A stretch of DNA of 64,000 nucleotides from NCBI RefSeq assembly GCF_005280275.1, contig NZ_CP040022.1, positions 538,385 to 602,384 on the forward strand, in the 5' to 3' direction. The translations under genes were made by a program, and so were the position numbers. The notes beneath the pieces were generated by a model. It saw only the letters and a program-made list of their open reading frames with translations. It searched no databases and was not told the origin of the DNA. Every line of letters begins with the position of its first letter. Position 1 is the first letter of the stretch. This document shows positions 45,466 through 54,607 of the stretch, in pieces. Source of the stretch: Salinivibrio kushneri (GTDB lineage Bacteria > Pseudomonadota > Gammaproteobacteria > Enterobacterales > Vibrionaceae).

Positions 45466-46617
45466 TTAACGAAATGCATCGACATTGATATCAAGCGCTT
45501 TCTCGCTGGTGGCGCGGGCGATACGCAAATCATGGCGCTTATCGAGATCAATATACTCGACGTCGCGAAACCGCTGACTCCGAACTGAATAGAACAACTT
45601 GACCACAGGGCGGGTCAACTCGTCGAGGTTTTCTTGCCATACCAAGCCGACACGTCCATCCGCCAACTCAACGAGAGAGCCTACAGGGTAAAAGCCAATA
45701 CACTGAATAAAGGCGCGTAATAAAGTAGGATCCAAATGAAACGGCGTGAGTCCCATCATGATCTTAAAGGCTTCAGAGGGCGACATCGCCCGCTTGTAAC
45801 AGCGATCAGCCGTCAGTGCGTCATAAATATCGACAATCCCACTCATGCGGCCAATGGTATGTAACGCTTCCCCTTTAAGCCCATTTGGATAACCATTGCC
45901 ATCCAATTTCTCGTGATGCATCAAGCTTACATCGCGAGCGATTTGTGAGAGATCAGGGATACTATCCAGTACTGGCTGAGAAAAAACTTGGTGGAGTTTC
46001 ATGTGGTCGAACTCTTCAGCGGTCAGTTTTCCCGGTTTATTGAGCACGTCATCGGCAACCAGCACTTTACCGATATCGTGCACTAATCCACCGACGGCAA
46101 GCTCTTGCAAAGTCGCGTGATCAAACCCCAGATGCCTGCCAAAACTCACCAACAAAAAGGCCACATTGAGCGAGTGCTCCATCAGGTAAGCACTCTTGTC
46201 GCGAATACCGCTGATCCAGGCAACCGCGTGCTGACGTTCAAAAATATTATCAACAATGTCACTGCCCAATGCCTCAAGGGGCGCGACATCAATGGGTTTA
46301 TTGGCATAAATGTCATTTAGCAAGCGACTCAGCTGTTGCTTGGACGAATCGATGAGTGCGCGTGCTTTGTCGATATCTGCACCGGTTGAGGCGTATTTCC
46401 CTTGGTAGACGGCACCATTGTACTGGATTTCATTGATATCTAGGATCTGATCAGCATCTACCCAAACATAGCTCACGCCGCTTTGTTTCAGTTTTTGGAT
46501 GGTCTCGGGACGGCGAACATAGCCAGGCTTAGCCATGCGTGTGCGGGCATGTTCAGTTTCTATTCGCTCAACATACATACCAAGGGTTAGCTGCTGTATG
46601 TCAATTTTTTGCAACAT
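45466..46617 (-). CDS. HD-GYP domain protein, probable c-di-GMP phosphodiesterase
   Basis: 383 residues: DUF3391 at the N-terminus (1-120), then an HD-GYP domain with H-D-I-G-K-V and H-H-E-K-L-D-G-N-G-Y-P. All metal and GYP residues are present, so hydrolysis of c-di-GMP is expected. No membrane segment or receiver domain. Opposes the GGDEF protein at 26746. Confidence 0.92.
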   Translation of the reverse strand: MLQKIDIQQLTLGMYVERIETEHARTRMAKPGYVRRPETIQKLKQSGVSYVWVDADQILDINEIQYNGAVYQGKYASTGADIDKARALIDSSKQQLSRLLNDIYANKPIDVAPLEALGSDIVDNIFERQHAVAWISGIRDKSAYLMEHSLNVAFLLVSFGRHLGFDHATLQELAVGGLVHDIGKVLVADDVLNKPGKLTAEEFDHMKLHQVFSQPVLDSIPDLSQIARDVSLMHHEKLDGNGYPNGLKGEALHTIGRMSGIVDIYDALTADRCYKRAMSPSEAFKIMMGLTPFHLDPTLLRAFIQCIGFYPVGSLVELADGRVGLVWQENLDELTRPVVKLFYSVRSQRFRDVEYIDLDKRHDLRIARATSEKALDINVDAFR

Positions 46618-46800
46618 CCTAGACTGCCCTTCCTACATCATCATCCCGGTCTGCACACCAAAATCAGTATTACTTAAATCACGCGCCAAGGATATTTAAA
46701 TGCGGCGAAAATTAAGTTTTTGTGCGCGCAAGATCATCCGCTCTGTAATGCGCTATGTGTGGTATCCTTGTGCGCCTTTTTTTTAATGACGCGAGTAACT

Positions 46801-47340
46801 ATGCAAATCATAGCCAAACATACGGATGAGCGGGTGCTACCGCTGGAAGACAAAGCCATTATCAAGCGAAATGCTGCGCGAGCCATCGCGTTAGATGGTG
46901 ATGAGATTTTGCTGATGTATACCGCACGCTATGATGATTACTCACTGCCAGGTGGCGGTATGGATGAGGGCGAAACGCCAGAGCAAGCTATGATCCGTGA
47001 GTTAGAAGAAGAGACAGGCGCGCAACAGATTCGAGATATTCGCCCGTTTGGCTGTTTTGAAGAGTACCGCCCTTGGTATCGTGATGGTGCGGATGTGATG
47101 CATATGCTGTCGTATTGTTTTTACTGCCGCGTTGATCGTGATCTCGGCACACCGACCTTTGAGCACTATGAAATCAATAACGGTATGCGGCCGGTGTGGG
47201 TGAGCATTGACCATGCAATTGCGCATAACAAAGCAGTGATGGCGAACAGCGAGAAAGCTGGCCAGTCGTTGGTGCGAGAAACCATGTTGCTTGAAATGAT
47301 TGCTCAGCAGCGTGAGAACACCCAACAAGCCACGGCGTAA
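46801..47340 (+). CDS. Nudix hydrolase
   Basis: 179 residues. The Nudix box G-G-G-M-D-E-G-E-T-P, then R-E-L-E-E-E-T-G, is complete. ATG at 46801 is preceded by GCGAG; 46789 is an alternative. The substrate, a nucleoside diphosphate derivative, is unknown. Followed after 17 bases by a DUF3820 gene on the same strand. Confidence 0.9.
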   Translation: MQIIAKHTDERVLPLEDKAIIKRNAARAIALDGDEILLMYTARYDDYSLPGGGMDEGETPEQAMIRELEEETGAQQIRDIRPFGCFEEYRPWYRDGADVMHMLSYCFYCRVDRDLGTPTFEHYEINNGMRPVWVSIDHAIAHNKAVMANSEKAGQSLVRETMLLEMIAQQRENTQQATA

Positions 47341-47357
47341 TCGACAAGGTATGCTTC

Positions 47358-47585
47358 ATGGACAAAGCGCAACTGATTAAACTGGCCAACATGCCCATGC
47401 CGTTTGGCAAGTACGCAGGCCGTGTATTGATTGATCTGCCTGAAGAATACTTACTGTGGTTTCAAAACAAAGCCGAGTTTCCAAAAGGCGAGTTAGGAGA
47501 ACTGATGAAGCTGTGCCTGGCCCTCAAAGTGGAAGGGCTTGAGGAAGTGATTCACCCTCTCAAGAATTTTCGTCCCGCCCACTAG
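47358..47585 (+). CDS. DUF3820 family protein
   Basis: 75 residues. M-P-F-G-K-Y-A-G and L-P-E-E-Y-L-L-W-F are the DUF3820 (quorum-sensing-regulated virulence factor-like) signature. Probably cotranscribed with the Nudix gene. The last four bases overlap the convergent gene. Confidence 0.88.
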   Translation: MDKAQLIKLANMPMPFGKYAGRVLIDLPEEYLLWFQNKAEFPKGELGELMKLCLALKVEGLEEVIHPLKNFRPAH

Positions 47586-48100
47586 CGGTCGATGACCCAC
47601 AGCCTGTCGTCGCCGTTGATCTTCTGACTGAGTGCATAAAGAAGTTGTGCGCGGGCGTCGTCGCTGGGGGCAATCAGATCATAAATACCGCTGACCGTTT
47701 GACCGTCTAACACTGTATCGACTCGCATGGCGGCGGCACAGGTTTCCCCGTTTTGAGTGCCGATGCATAGCGTTACCGTGGCGTCGTCAATTTCAACGCC
47801 ATCTTCAAGCGCAAGCTGGGCAAAGTAGGCGAGCATATTGGCGCGATCAGATTCTGGCCACTGTTGCGCCTGAAGCTTGGCGTATTGAATCATCAGTGGG
47901 TGGTTGTTGACCCAATATAGCGTTAGCGGTTGCTTGTCCGGTACGCTGGGTGGCTCGAAAGGTTGAGGAGGCTGAGCGGCGGCGTGATAGATATCAAAGC
48001 CCGCGAGGCTTTCTTGGGTTGGGAATTGCGCTTTTTTTACGTGGCATGCCATCCAGCGTTGTTTAACATCAAAATGGGAAATAATTTCAGACGCGTCCAT
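47582..48100 (-). CDS. Hypothetical cytoplasmic protein
   Basis: About 172 residues, acidic, without signal or membrane segment. Visible pieces: C-H-V-K-K-A-Q-F-P-T-Q-E-S, L-T-L-Y-W-V-N-N-H-P-L, and a C-terminal beta-rich part with G-I-Y-D-L-I-A-P-S-D-D-A-R. I do not recognise it. ATG at 48100 is my choice; TTG at 48124 is possible. Confidence 0.6.
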   Translation of the reverse strand: MDASEIISHFDVKQRWMACHVKKAQFPTQESLAGFDIYHAAAQPPQPFEPPSVPDKQPLTLYWVNNHPLMIQYAKLQAQQWPESDRANMLAYFAQLALEDGVEIDDATVTLCIGTQNGETCAAAMRVDTVLDGQTVSGIYDLIAPSDDARAQLLYALSQKINGDDRLWVIDR

Positions 48101-48308
48101 AAACACCACATGCGATAACAACAATCAACAGGCATCATAACGGAGTGAGCAGAAATAACAATCGCTGCGCTATAGCACGCGAAAATAAAGCCTGCCAGAG
48201 ATCACAGCCTCGATCTGATTGCGTCCAAACTGGGCAGACGGAGCGGCCGTTGTCGCGTAAAATAGGAAGTATCGACAATGACTGATACTGCATTTAGGTT
48301 CCTCTTTT

Positions 48309-50006
48309 ATGTCTGGACAGCGTCTACGCGCACAGTTCTCCCGCCTTTATCATCATTTCAATGGTGAAAGCACTGATACAACCTTGCAAGCTGTGGCGGA
48401 TATTTTGGTCTGTACGCGGCGTAATGCGCGAATGGTGCTCAGCAAGCTAGAAGAGCAAGGGTGGCTGACCTGGCAGCCTTCCGTAGGGCGAGGGAAGCTC
48501 TCTCGTTTAGCGTTTTTGCGAAGTGAAATGGCACTGCGAGAAGAGCAGGCAGCACATTGGTTGGCGCAGGGCAAAATGGATCAAGCCTTGGCGTGCCTTG
48601 ATCATGACTCCACCAAGCTCGCCGCCTTAATTCAAAAACAAATGGGGCCGAGTACGCAAAACGGGCGGCAAATTGTTCGCCTGCCCTATTACCGTCAACT
48701 CGAGACGCTGGATCCGCGCGAACCTTTGCGTCGTTCAGAGCAGCACTTGGTCGGGCAAATTTTTAATGGCTTGGTGCGTTATCGTGGTAGTGAACGTATC
48801 GTAACGCCGGACTTAGCCCACCATTGGGAGGCGTTGTCGCCGACTCATTGGCGGTTTTACCTGCGTCCTGGTGTCCGCTTCCATGATGGTCAGCTAATGC
48901 GCGAGCAGGATGTGATAGCGAGCCTATCTGCGCTTTCTACGCGGCGTTTTTTTGCTCATCTTTCGCGCGTTGACTCGCCGGGTCCGCGGATGATCGATGT
49001 GCACCTTTCGTCGCCCGACCCAAGGTTTGATCACGCGCTTACTTTGCCAGAGGCAGTCATTCGTCCTGCCGATCGCCACCAAGCTCAATCCAGTAGTTAT
49101 CAACCGATTGGGACGGGCCCTTATCGCGTGGCAGAGAAACAGCCACACCGCTTAGTTCTCGAGGCATTTGATGATTATTTTGGTTATCGTGCCCTGACCG
49201 ATGAGATCCAGATTATGGTGTTTGATGAGGCGGCAATGTGCTATCTCACTCCCAGTACCTCACTGACGCCGGAGCGATTAGCCAGCCATCAAACGACCTT
49301 GAGTCAAAAGTTAGAAATGGATCAGGGGGCCGGTTATTTATTGTTGAATTGTCGCGATGGATTAGCAAAGCAACCCGCATGGCGTGAATACCTGCATGCC
49401 AAGCTGTCGTCGCTGCAACTACTTCCACGCTTGGCGCATTGTGGCATGGGTGAATACCGATTGTTCAATGCATATGGACTGATGCCAGGTTGGATGCATC
49501 ATGGCCTTTCGTCCATGTCACCAGTCGTGCCGTCGCCAACGTCATTGACCGTGGCGTATTTATCTGATCATCCTCTCTACCCGCTTATCGCCAAGGCAAT
49601 ACACGCGCACTTACTTGAGGATGGTATTCAAGTGAAAACCCTGGCATTGTCACCCACCGACTATTTTAGTGGTCAACATGGCCGCAAAATCGATATCTGG
49701 TTAGGGGCGATGAGCTTTGGAGAACGCGGACAGGCAGGGTTATTCAACTGGCTGGGGACGCATGATCTGGTATTGAGTGCCTGCACGGATCCCATGCTCA
49801 AAACCATTGAAAATCACACGCAGCGTTGGCGAGACACGCAAGATGATAGCTGTGCTGAGCACTTAGCCCGTTGTCTGGTTGAGCATCAAATGGTGCCGTT
49901 GTTTCATATTTGGATGGGTGTCATGGCAACGCCAGATCTCCAAGATGTGGCATCGAATGCTGTGGGTTGGTTTGATTTTAAATCCGTGTGGCACAAACCG
50001 CATTAA
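48309..50006 (+). CDS. SgrR family transcriptional regulator
   Basis: 565 residues. The N-terminal winged helix (residues 1-110; L-Q-A-V-A-D-I-L-V-C-T-R-R-N-A-R) is fused to a periplasmic-binding-protein-like domain (SBP_bac_5; L-V-G-Q-I-F-N-G-L-V-R-Y, then V-R-F-H-D-G). SgrR in E. coli senses sugar-phosphate stress and activates the sgrS RNA; I see no sgrS-like gene upstream here, so the regulon may differ. Confidence 0.88.
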   Translation: MSGQRLRAQFSRLYHHFNGESTDTTLQAVADILVCTRRNARMVLSKLEEQGWLTWQPSVGRGKLSRLAFLRSEMALREEQAAHWLAQGKMDQALACLDHDSTKLAALIQKQMGPSTQNGRQIVRLPYYRQLETLDPREPLRRSEQHLVGQIFNGLVRYRGSERIVTPDLAHHWEALSPTHWRFYLRPGVRFHDGQLMREQDVIASLSALSTRRFFAHLSRVDSPGPRMIDVHLSSPDPRFDHALTLPEAVIRPADRHQAQSSSYQPIGTGPYRVAEKQPHRLVLEAFDDYFGYRALTDEIQIMVFDEAAMCYLTPSTSLTPERLASHQTTLSQKLEMDQGAGYLLLNCRDGLAKQPAWREYLHAKLSSLQLLPRLAHCGMGEYRLFNAYGLMPGWMHHGLSSMSPVVPSPTSLTVAYLSDHPLYPLIAKAIHAHLLEDGIQVKTLALSPTDYFSGQHGRKIDIWLGAMSFGERGQAGLFNWLGTHDLVLSACTDPMLKTIENHTQRWRDTQDDSCAEHLARCLVEHQMVPLFHIWMGVMATPDLQDVASNAVGWFDFKSVWHKPH

Positions 50007-50728
50007 AGACTGTTATTGTCCTCTTCAACACCGAGCGGAAACGTGGCGGTGAGTAAAAGGTATTTGTGCAACGGTAAGCCATCTTTTTTGCGAAACAAAG
50101 GGTGAAAGATACGATATCGCCCCTCAGTTAACCCTAAGGGTGCGATGGTCTCAGCAAGGCTCGATGTCGCGCTGGTCAGGCGTATTCCTTGCGCGCGATA
50201 GGCGTCTGCGTGAATAGGCTGGTGTCCCAACCACCATGAAGGAACGGCCTTACTGGCGTTGGTGCGATCAATCCAGTGATCACTGACCACAATCACGCGT
50301 CCAGGCTCAGCCGGGTTGGTGATGCCATGATTCAGTAGCCAAGCAACGTCACGCACCAGGGCATCACGACAAGCGTTATTGCCGCTGAGTAGGCGATGGG
50401 CGAGTATGTATATCGCGCTGCCATCAAGTTGTAGTTGATAGACGGTTTGGCTATGTGGGCGGGTATCGTCGAGCAAATGAAACGTTGCGGGCTTGTCGTG
50501 TGCATCAAGCACTCGCATGAGTCGGCGTGCGAGTGCTTTGCCCATGTGGGGATCACGCATTCCCCGGTTGTGAACCGTCGGATAGTGATGCTCGCACAAT
50601 TTGACACAATCTTGCTGAAACTGGCGCAGTGCCAGCGAGACCAGATCATCTAACAAAAACCCGTTACTCCTACCAAAAACGTCTTGAAAGCGGATGCCAC
50701 CCTGTTGCGCGGACTCATCAGGGCACAC
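50003..50728 (-). CDS. Hypothetical cytoplasmic protein
   Basis: 241 residues without signal or membrane segment. Features: L-C-E-H-H-Y-P-T-V-H-N-R-G-M-R-D-P-H-M-G-K-A-L-A-R-R-L, several His residues, and W-I-D-R-T-N. It resembles no family I know. Overlaps the sgrR-like stop by four bases. The long frame, composition and position support a real gene. Confidence 0.65.
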   Translation of the reverse strand: MCPDESAQQGGIRFQDVFGRSNGFLLDDLVSLALRQFQQDCVKLCEHHYPTVHNRGMRDPHMGKALARRLMRVLDAHDKPATFHLLDDTRPHSQTVYQLQLDGSAIYILAHRLLSGNNACRDALVRDVAWLLNHGITNPAEPGRVIVVSDHWIDRTNASKAVPSWWLGHQPIHADAYRAQGIRLTSATSSLAETIAPLGLTEGRYRIFHPLFRKKDGLPLHKYLLLTATFPLGVEEDNNSL

Positions 50729-51064
50729 AGCCTAAAGTATGCAGTATATCACTTAAATCGCCCAATAAATCAGGGAGAAACGCTACTTTGTGCGCACTTT
50801 CTCATCGCGGGGAGGAGCAGAATGGCGATCGGTACCATGTTGTGACCAATCAAGCGGCATGGTTTGTATGTTTTTATCTACCCTTATTGGCAGATTATTG
50901 CCTCCTTCGGTGGGGACGGGGTGATGCGTTGACCCAGTCACCTTGACGATCACCGGCTCATTGCCTTATTTGGAGACACACCTGTGCCTGTTCAATTGCT
51001 ATCTCATATTGGCACTAAAATTGCTTTTGTCTGTGTGCATGTCACAGTAATACAACGGAATACC
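50729..51064. other. Gene-free stretch
   Basis: 336 bases between divergent genes. No hairpin terminator, repeat or supported frame seen; presumably two promoters. Confidence 0.5.
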
Positions 51065-51493
51065 ATGAATTTAAACCTTTGGCTTCGTGCAGCAGTCTGG
51101 TTGACGGTTGCCTCATTTCCCGTTTCTTCATACGCGGCTGATGGCCTTGCCGCGGGGGTTTTCCTTGGCTCGCCGATGTCGGGCGTGACCTTGAAACAAA
51201 ACCAATTTAAAATTCAAGCGGGCATCGACAAGGTGGGCGTTGCCGTCGATGGGACTTGGAATTTGGGTGAATGGCTTGGGCGGATGGAATATGCGCCTAT
51301 GTATGTCTATGCGGGGGGTCAGTGGGTAGATGATTCAACGCACCAGTGGGGACCACGCGCAGGGCTCGGCGTCACGCTTCCGGTGGGTACGGGGGATGTG
51401 GAACTGTTCGCCGAGGCGGGCACGACGTGGTATTGGGAGGAAAAAGGCGATATTGAGTTTGAAGGTGCCGCTGGGGCGCGGATTTATTTCTAG
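51065..51493 (+). CDS. Small exported beta-barrel-like protein
   Basis: 142 residues. Sec signal 1-26 (ending S-S-Y-A-A), then alternating hydrophobic/polar strands rich in Gly, Trp and Tyr, ending in Tyr-Phe (A-R-I-Y-F), the C-terminal signature of outer-membrane barrels. Too short for most porins; similar in plan to small eight-strand barrels. Fourteen bases before the L,D-transpeptidase, so likely in one transcript. Family not recognised. Confidence 0.6.
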   Translation: MNLNLWLRAAVWLTVASFPVSSYAADGLAAGVFLGSPMSGVTLKQNQFKIQAGIDKVGVAVDGTWNLGEWLGRMEYAPMYVYAGGQWVDDSTHQWGPRAGLGVTLPVGTGDVELFAEAGTTWYWEEKGDIEFEGAAGARIYF

Positions 51494-51506
51494 CCGACTC
51501 CCGTCT

Positions 51507-52547
51507 GTGATTAATAAAAAGGTTGCATCGCTGGGGTTAGCCTGTGCGATGCTTTGGGCGTTAGCGGTGCCAACAGCGTTTGCCACCCCGTATCCGTTAC
51601 CCACCGACGGCAGTCGACTGGTTGGCTATCCAGAGGCGCACATCGTCAAAGAGGGCGAGCACTTAGAAGCCATTGCCAAACACTATGATGTGGGGTTTCT
51701 AGCGCTTTTAGCGCTCAACCCAGGAATGGATCCCTACTTGCCTGAGCCCGGCGCTTTGGTGCGCTTACCCAATCAGCTCTTGCTGCCCTCACCGCCTCAC
51801 TCGGGGATCGTGATTAATCTTGCCGAGTTACGCCTTTACTATTTCCCTGAGCCAGCCGCTAGAGCAGGAGGGGAAACAACAGACGCTCAACGTGCTGTTC
51901 ATGTATTCCCCATCGGGATTGGTAGAGTGGGGCGCGAAACCCCCACCATGAACACCTATATTAGCCAAAAGCGCGAACATCCGACGTGGACGCCACCGCA
52001 GAGCATTCGTGAGGAATATAAAAAACAGCGCGGCATCATTTTGCCTGATGTGGTGCCGGCAGGACCAAACAACCCCTTAGGTGAGCATGCGCTAAGGTTG
52101 GGCTTCGGTAACGGTGAGTATTTAATTCATGGCACGAATAAGTCGTTTGGTATTGGGCTGCGAGTCAGCGCGGGCTGTATCCGACTTCGTCCTGACGATG
52201 TGGCATGGCTGTTTGAGCAAGTGGATGTTCATACTCCCGTGAGGGTGATTAATCAACCCGCGAAGCTAAGCGTTGAGCCTGATGGGCGCGTGATGGTAGA
52301 AGCCCATCGTCCTTTGTCAAAAAATGAAAAAGAGACCAAAGCGCGTTTGTCGATTGAGCCTGATCCTCAGGTGTTAGCGATGTTAGCGCGATTGGAATTG
52401 TCACCTCAGCGGTACCGAGCGGCGTTATCGGTTCAGGAAGGCGTGCCGATAGAGATCGCGACACTGACCCCAGCACAGTTGAAAGCCTGGCAGCGTCTCG
52501 AGCGTGCGGACGTAGATGTCAAGCCAGTGAGGCGAACGAAGGAGTAA
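51507..52547 (+). CDS. L,D-transpeptidase (LysM + YkuD; Lpp-linking type)
   Basis: 346 residues from GTG at 51507 (weak ribosome site; translation may be coupled to the upstream gene). Signal peptide 1-24, LysM (Y-P-E-A-H-I-V-K-E-G-E-H-L-E, about 37-80), YkuD catalytic domain about 90-240 with H-G-T-N and Cys224 in S-A-G-C-I-R-L. This is the ErfK/YbiS/YcfS class, which attaches Braun lipoprotein to the wall. The lpp gene is convergent next door, which supports this role. Confidence 0.88.
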   Translation: MINKKVASLGLACAMLWALAVPTAFATPYPLPTDGSRLVGYPEAHIVKEGEHLEAIAKHYDVGFLALLALNPGMDPYLPEPGALVRLPNQLLLPSPPHSGIVINLAELRLYYFPEPAARAGGETTDAQRAVHVFPIGIGRVGRETPTMNTYISQKREHPTWTPPQSIREEYKKQRGIILPDVVPAGPNNPLGEHALRLGFGNGEYLIHGTNKSFGIGLRVSAGCIRLRPDDVAWLFEQVDVHTPVRVINQPAKLSVEPDGRVMVEAHRPLSKNEKETKARLSIEPDPQVLAMLARLELSPQRYRAALSVQEGVPIEIATLTPAQLKAWQRLERADVDVKPVRRTKE

Positions 52548-52565
52548 ACGTCAGATAACAGCATG

Positions 52566-52598
52566 AAAACGGCGCATGGCGTTGCGCCGTTTTGTTTA
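52566..52598. terminator. Bidirectional terminator between L,D-transpeptidase and lpp
   Basis: AAAACGGCGC/GCGCCGTTTT stem with an eight-base loop, T-rich on the right and A-rich on the left. Confidence 0.9.
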
Positions 52599-52630
52599 TT
52601 CAATGCGTCGTCGGTGATTAAGTCGATACG

Positions 52631-52876
52631 CTACTTGGTATACGACTGCGCCATATTATCAATGCGCTTGTTAGCACGTTTGGCTTCGTCATAGGCCATT
52701 TGAGAGGTATCTTTGGTATCACTCACGTCGCTTTTCATCATAGAAACGTCGTTAGAGAGCGCATCGACTTTCGCGGATAAATCATCAACACTTTGTTGTA
52801 GTGCGGTGTTGCTAGTACAGCCGACGAGCAACACGGTTGAAGCTATTGCTGCTAGCGCCATTGGACGGATTTTCAT
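52631..52876 (-). CDS. lpp: Major outer-membrane (Braun) lipoprotein Lpp
   Basis: 81 residues. Lipobox L-L-V-G-C with Cys20; then a heptad-repeat helix ([12 protein letters not shown]) and a final lysine (S-Y-T-K), the residue joined to diaminopimelate. ATG at 52876 with GAGG upstream; the longer frame from 52909 lacks a ribosome site. Faces its probable cross-linking enzyme. Confidence 0.9.
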   Translation of the reverse strand: MKIRPMALAAIASTVLLVGCTSNTALQQSVDDLSAKVDALSNDVSMMKSDVSDTKDTSQMAYDEAKRANKRIDNMAQSYTK

Positions 52877-53061
52877 AGAGAACCTCGCTATTGTTGTTGG
52901 AGATAGCAATCACGTCAAAAGGGTCACGCGCAAGCGCGACTACCTTTTACCATAGACGCTGATAGGGGATTTTGCTGCTGAATCCTCAACTTGGCGGCCA
53001 TACCTTGACACAGTTAACATTTAACGCGCTGTTCGACCCATCCATCGAGACACGTTAAAGA

Positions 53062-53538
53062 CTATTCGTGGTGATGATTTCCTTCATCGCTATGGTGCTG
53101 CATACCATCCATGACCGATTTTACTGGGATCTGCTTGGTCAGAGAATGACCGTCTGCGGTGTTTAAGGTCAACGAAATGTGCTCGCCTACTTTGAGTGGC
53201 TGGGTAAGATCAAATAGCATCACATGCAGGCCTCCTGGCTTTAATGTGACTTGCTCGCCTTCAGGCACCAGGATTTGCGCAATTTGTCGCATTTCCATCA
53301 TGCCATCTACCATGGCATGCTCATGCAACTCTACCCGTTTCGCCGCCGGTGTACTCGCACTCACCACCCGTTTTAGCACCTTGCTTTGATTATCGAGCAC
53401 CATGAAAGCGGCGCTATTTGGTGCGCCAGGTGCAGTGGCACGCGCGTAGGCATCATGAATAAAAAACTCACCATGGGCATGCACCAATGGAGCAACCATA
53501 AAAGCGATAGCGGCAATAAAAGATTTGAATGATGTCAT
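53062..53538 (-). CDS. Copper chaperone PCu(A)C
   Basis: 158 residues with a signal peptide. The copper motif is present: His72 with M-V-D-G-M-M-E-M-R and H105-V-M107. The His-rich tail (H-H-S-D-E-G-N-H-H-H) may add metal sites. It delivers Cu(I) to the cytochrome oxidase CuA site together with SCO proteins. Last gene of a three-gene operon with the SCO gene. Confidence 0.92.
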   Translation of the reverse strand: MTSFKSFIAAIAFMVAPLVHAHGEFFIHDAYARATAPGAPNSAAFMVLDNQSKVLKRVVSASTPAAKRVELHEHAMVDGMMEMRQIAQILVPEGEQVTLKPGGLHVMLFDLTQPLKVGEHISLTLNTADGHSLTKQIPVKSVMDGMQHHSDEGNHHHE

Positions 53539-53540
53539 TG

Positions 53541-54128
53541 TTATTCCTTGTTTTGACCAGTCACCCGTTCAATCGCTGCGATCAGCATCTCAGGGTTTAA
53601 GGTGTGAGGGACTTTCTCTACGAGTTCACCGTTCGGTGAGAGAAAATAAAAAAAGGAGCTATGGTCAACGGCATAGTCCATGGCGGAGTCTTCCAGCTCG
53701 GTGATGCGATATAAAACTCCGTAGCGCTTTGCCAGCTGGGCGATTTGTGCTTCTGAACCACTGACGCCGGTGATGGCCGGATGGAAAAAATGGGCATACT
53801 CCGCGGCTTTTTCGCTGGTATCACGCTTTGGGTCGAGAGTGATAAAGACTGGCGATACCGCGTTTCGTGTCGACTCAGGGAGCGACTTTAACGCAGCAGA
53901 TAGTACGGCGAGCGAGGTGGGACAAACATCAGGACAATGGGTATAACCGAAGTAAACAATACGCGGACGTGGGTCATCGGTATTGTAAAGGTTAAACGGT
54001 TGCCCTTGTGATTGTAATGCACCCGCTTGTGCCTGCTTTTGTGACGTTTGATAGTGATCAAATAGCGCGCGGGCACCCAAGCCAAAACAAACGGCAATAA
54101 TGGCGACAAGCCAAGCTTTCTTACTCAT
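53541..54128 (-). CDS. SCO1/SenC family protein
   Basis: 195 residues, anchored by an N-terminal helix. Copper ligands Cys65 and Cys69 (C-P-D-V-C) and His156 (D-H-S-S-F-F) are intact. Thioredoxin-like fold. Assembles the CuA centre of cytochrome c oxidase. Two bases from the PCu(A)C gene and overlapping the preceding gene by four. Confidence 0.93.
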   Translation of the reverse strand: MSKKAWLVAIIAVCFGLGARALFDHYQTSQKQAQAGALQSQGQPFNLYNTDDPRPRIVYFGYTHCPDVCPTSLAVLSAALKSLPESTRNAVSPVFITLDPKRDTSEKAAEYAHFFHPAITGVSGSEAQIAQLAKRYGVLYRITELEDSAMDYAVDHSSFFYFLSPNGELVEKVPHTLNPEMLIAAIERVTGQNKE

Positions 54129-54604
54129 AGTCGCTCCATGCTTACTTTAATGGGGAATAGCGTGTTTGCATCATCATTAAGTGTAATGGTTCCCGCCCAG
54201 GTCATGCTGTCTTCAGTGCAAACGGGCAGCATCAATTGCCCTTGGTAAGTCAGTTTATCGGTTTGTTTAAGCACCAGCCGATATTCCCCCATATTCATTT
54301 CGACGCCTTGGAGCTTCACGAGCAAGGTATCCGTGTTAAGCGCCTGGGGGGCGGTTACCGTGAGGGTATTGGCGTGTAGTGGATGAACCATTGGATTGCC
54401 TAAGTGGGCTTGATAACCCTTGTATTGGCACGTTTGCTGATTGAGCGAACAGTAGGCGGCTGGCGCGACGGTTGAACTCGAAGCGGTCGAGAAAAAGCCA
54501 GATAGCCAAGAAGGAAGAAAAAAAGCCATCACTGCCAGCATTAAGAGACCGACAGTGATAAACAATGGGCGACTCACGGGTGATTGTGAGGGTGATATAT
54601 GCAT
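54125..54604 (-). CDS. Membrane-anchored periplasmic protein of the SCO cluster
   Basis: 159 residues. One N-terminal transmembrane helix (15-38) and a periplasmic beta-rich domain with G-V-E-M-N-M-G-E-Y and two Cys (C-S-L-N-Q-Q-T-C). The Met-rich spot and operon position suggest a copper-related role, but this is inference. No family name recalled. Confidence 0.65.
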   Translation of the reverse strand: MHISPSQSPVSRPLFITVGLLMLAVMAFFLPSWLSGFFSTASSSTVAPAAYCSLNQQTCQYKGYQAHLGNPMVHPLHANTLTVTAPQALNTDTLLVKLQGVEMNMGEYRLVLKQTDKLTYQGQLMLPVCTEDSMTWAGTITLNDDANTLFPIKVSMERL

Positions 54605-54607
54605 TAT

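Noticed and set aside
51330..51506. ATT/ATG start of the L,D-transpeptidase inside the barrel gene
   Set aside because: The extra residues are out-of-frame translation of the upstream gene; the signal peptide begins only at about 51507.
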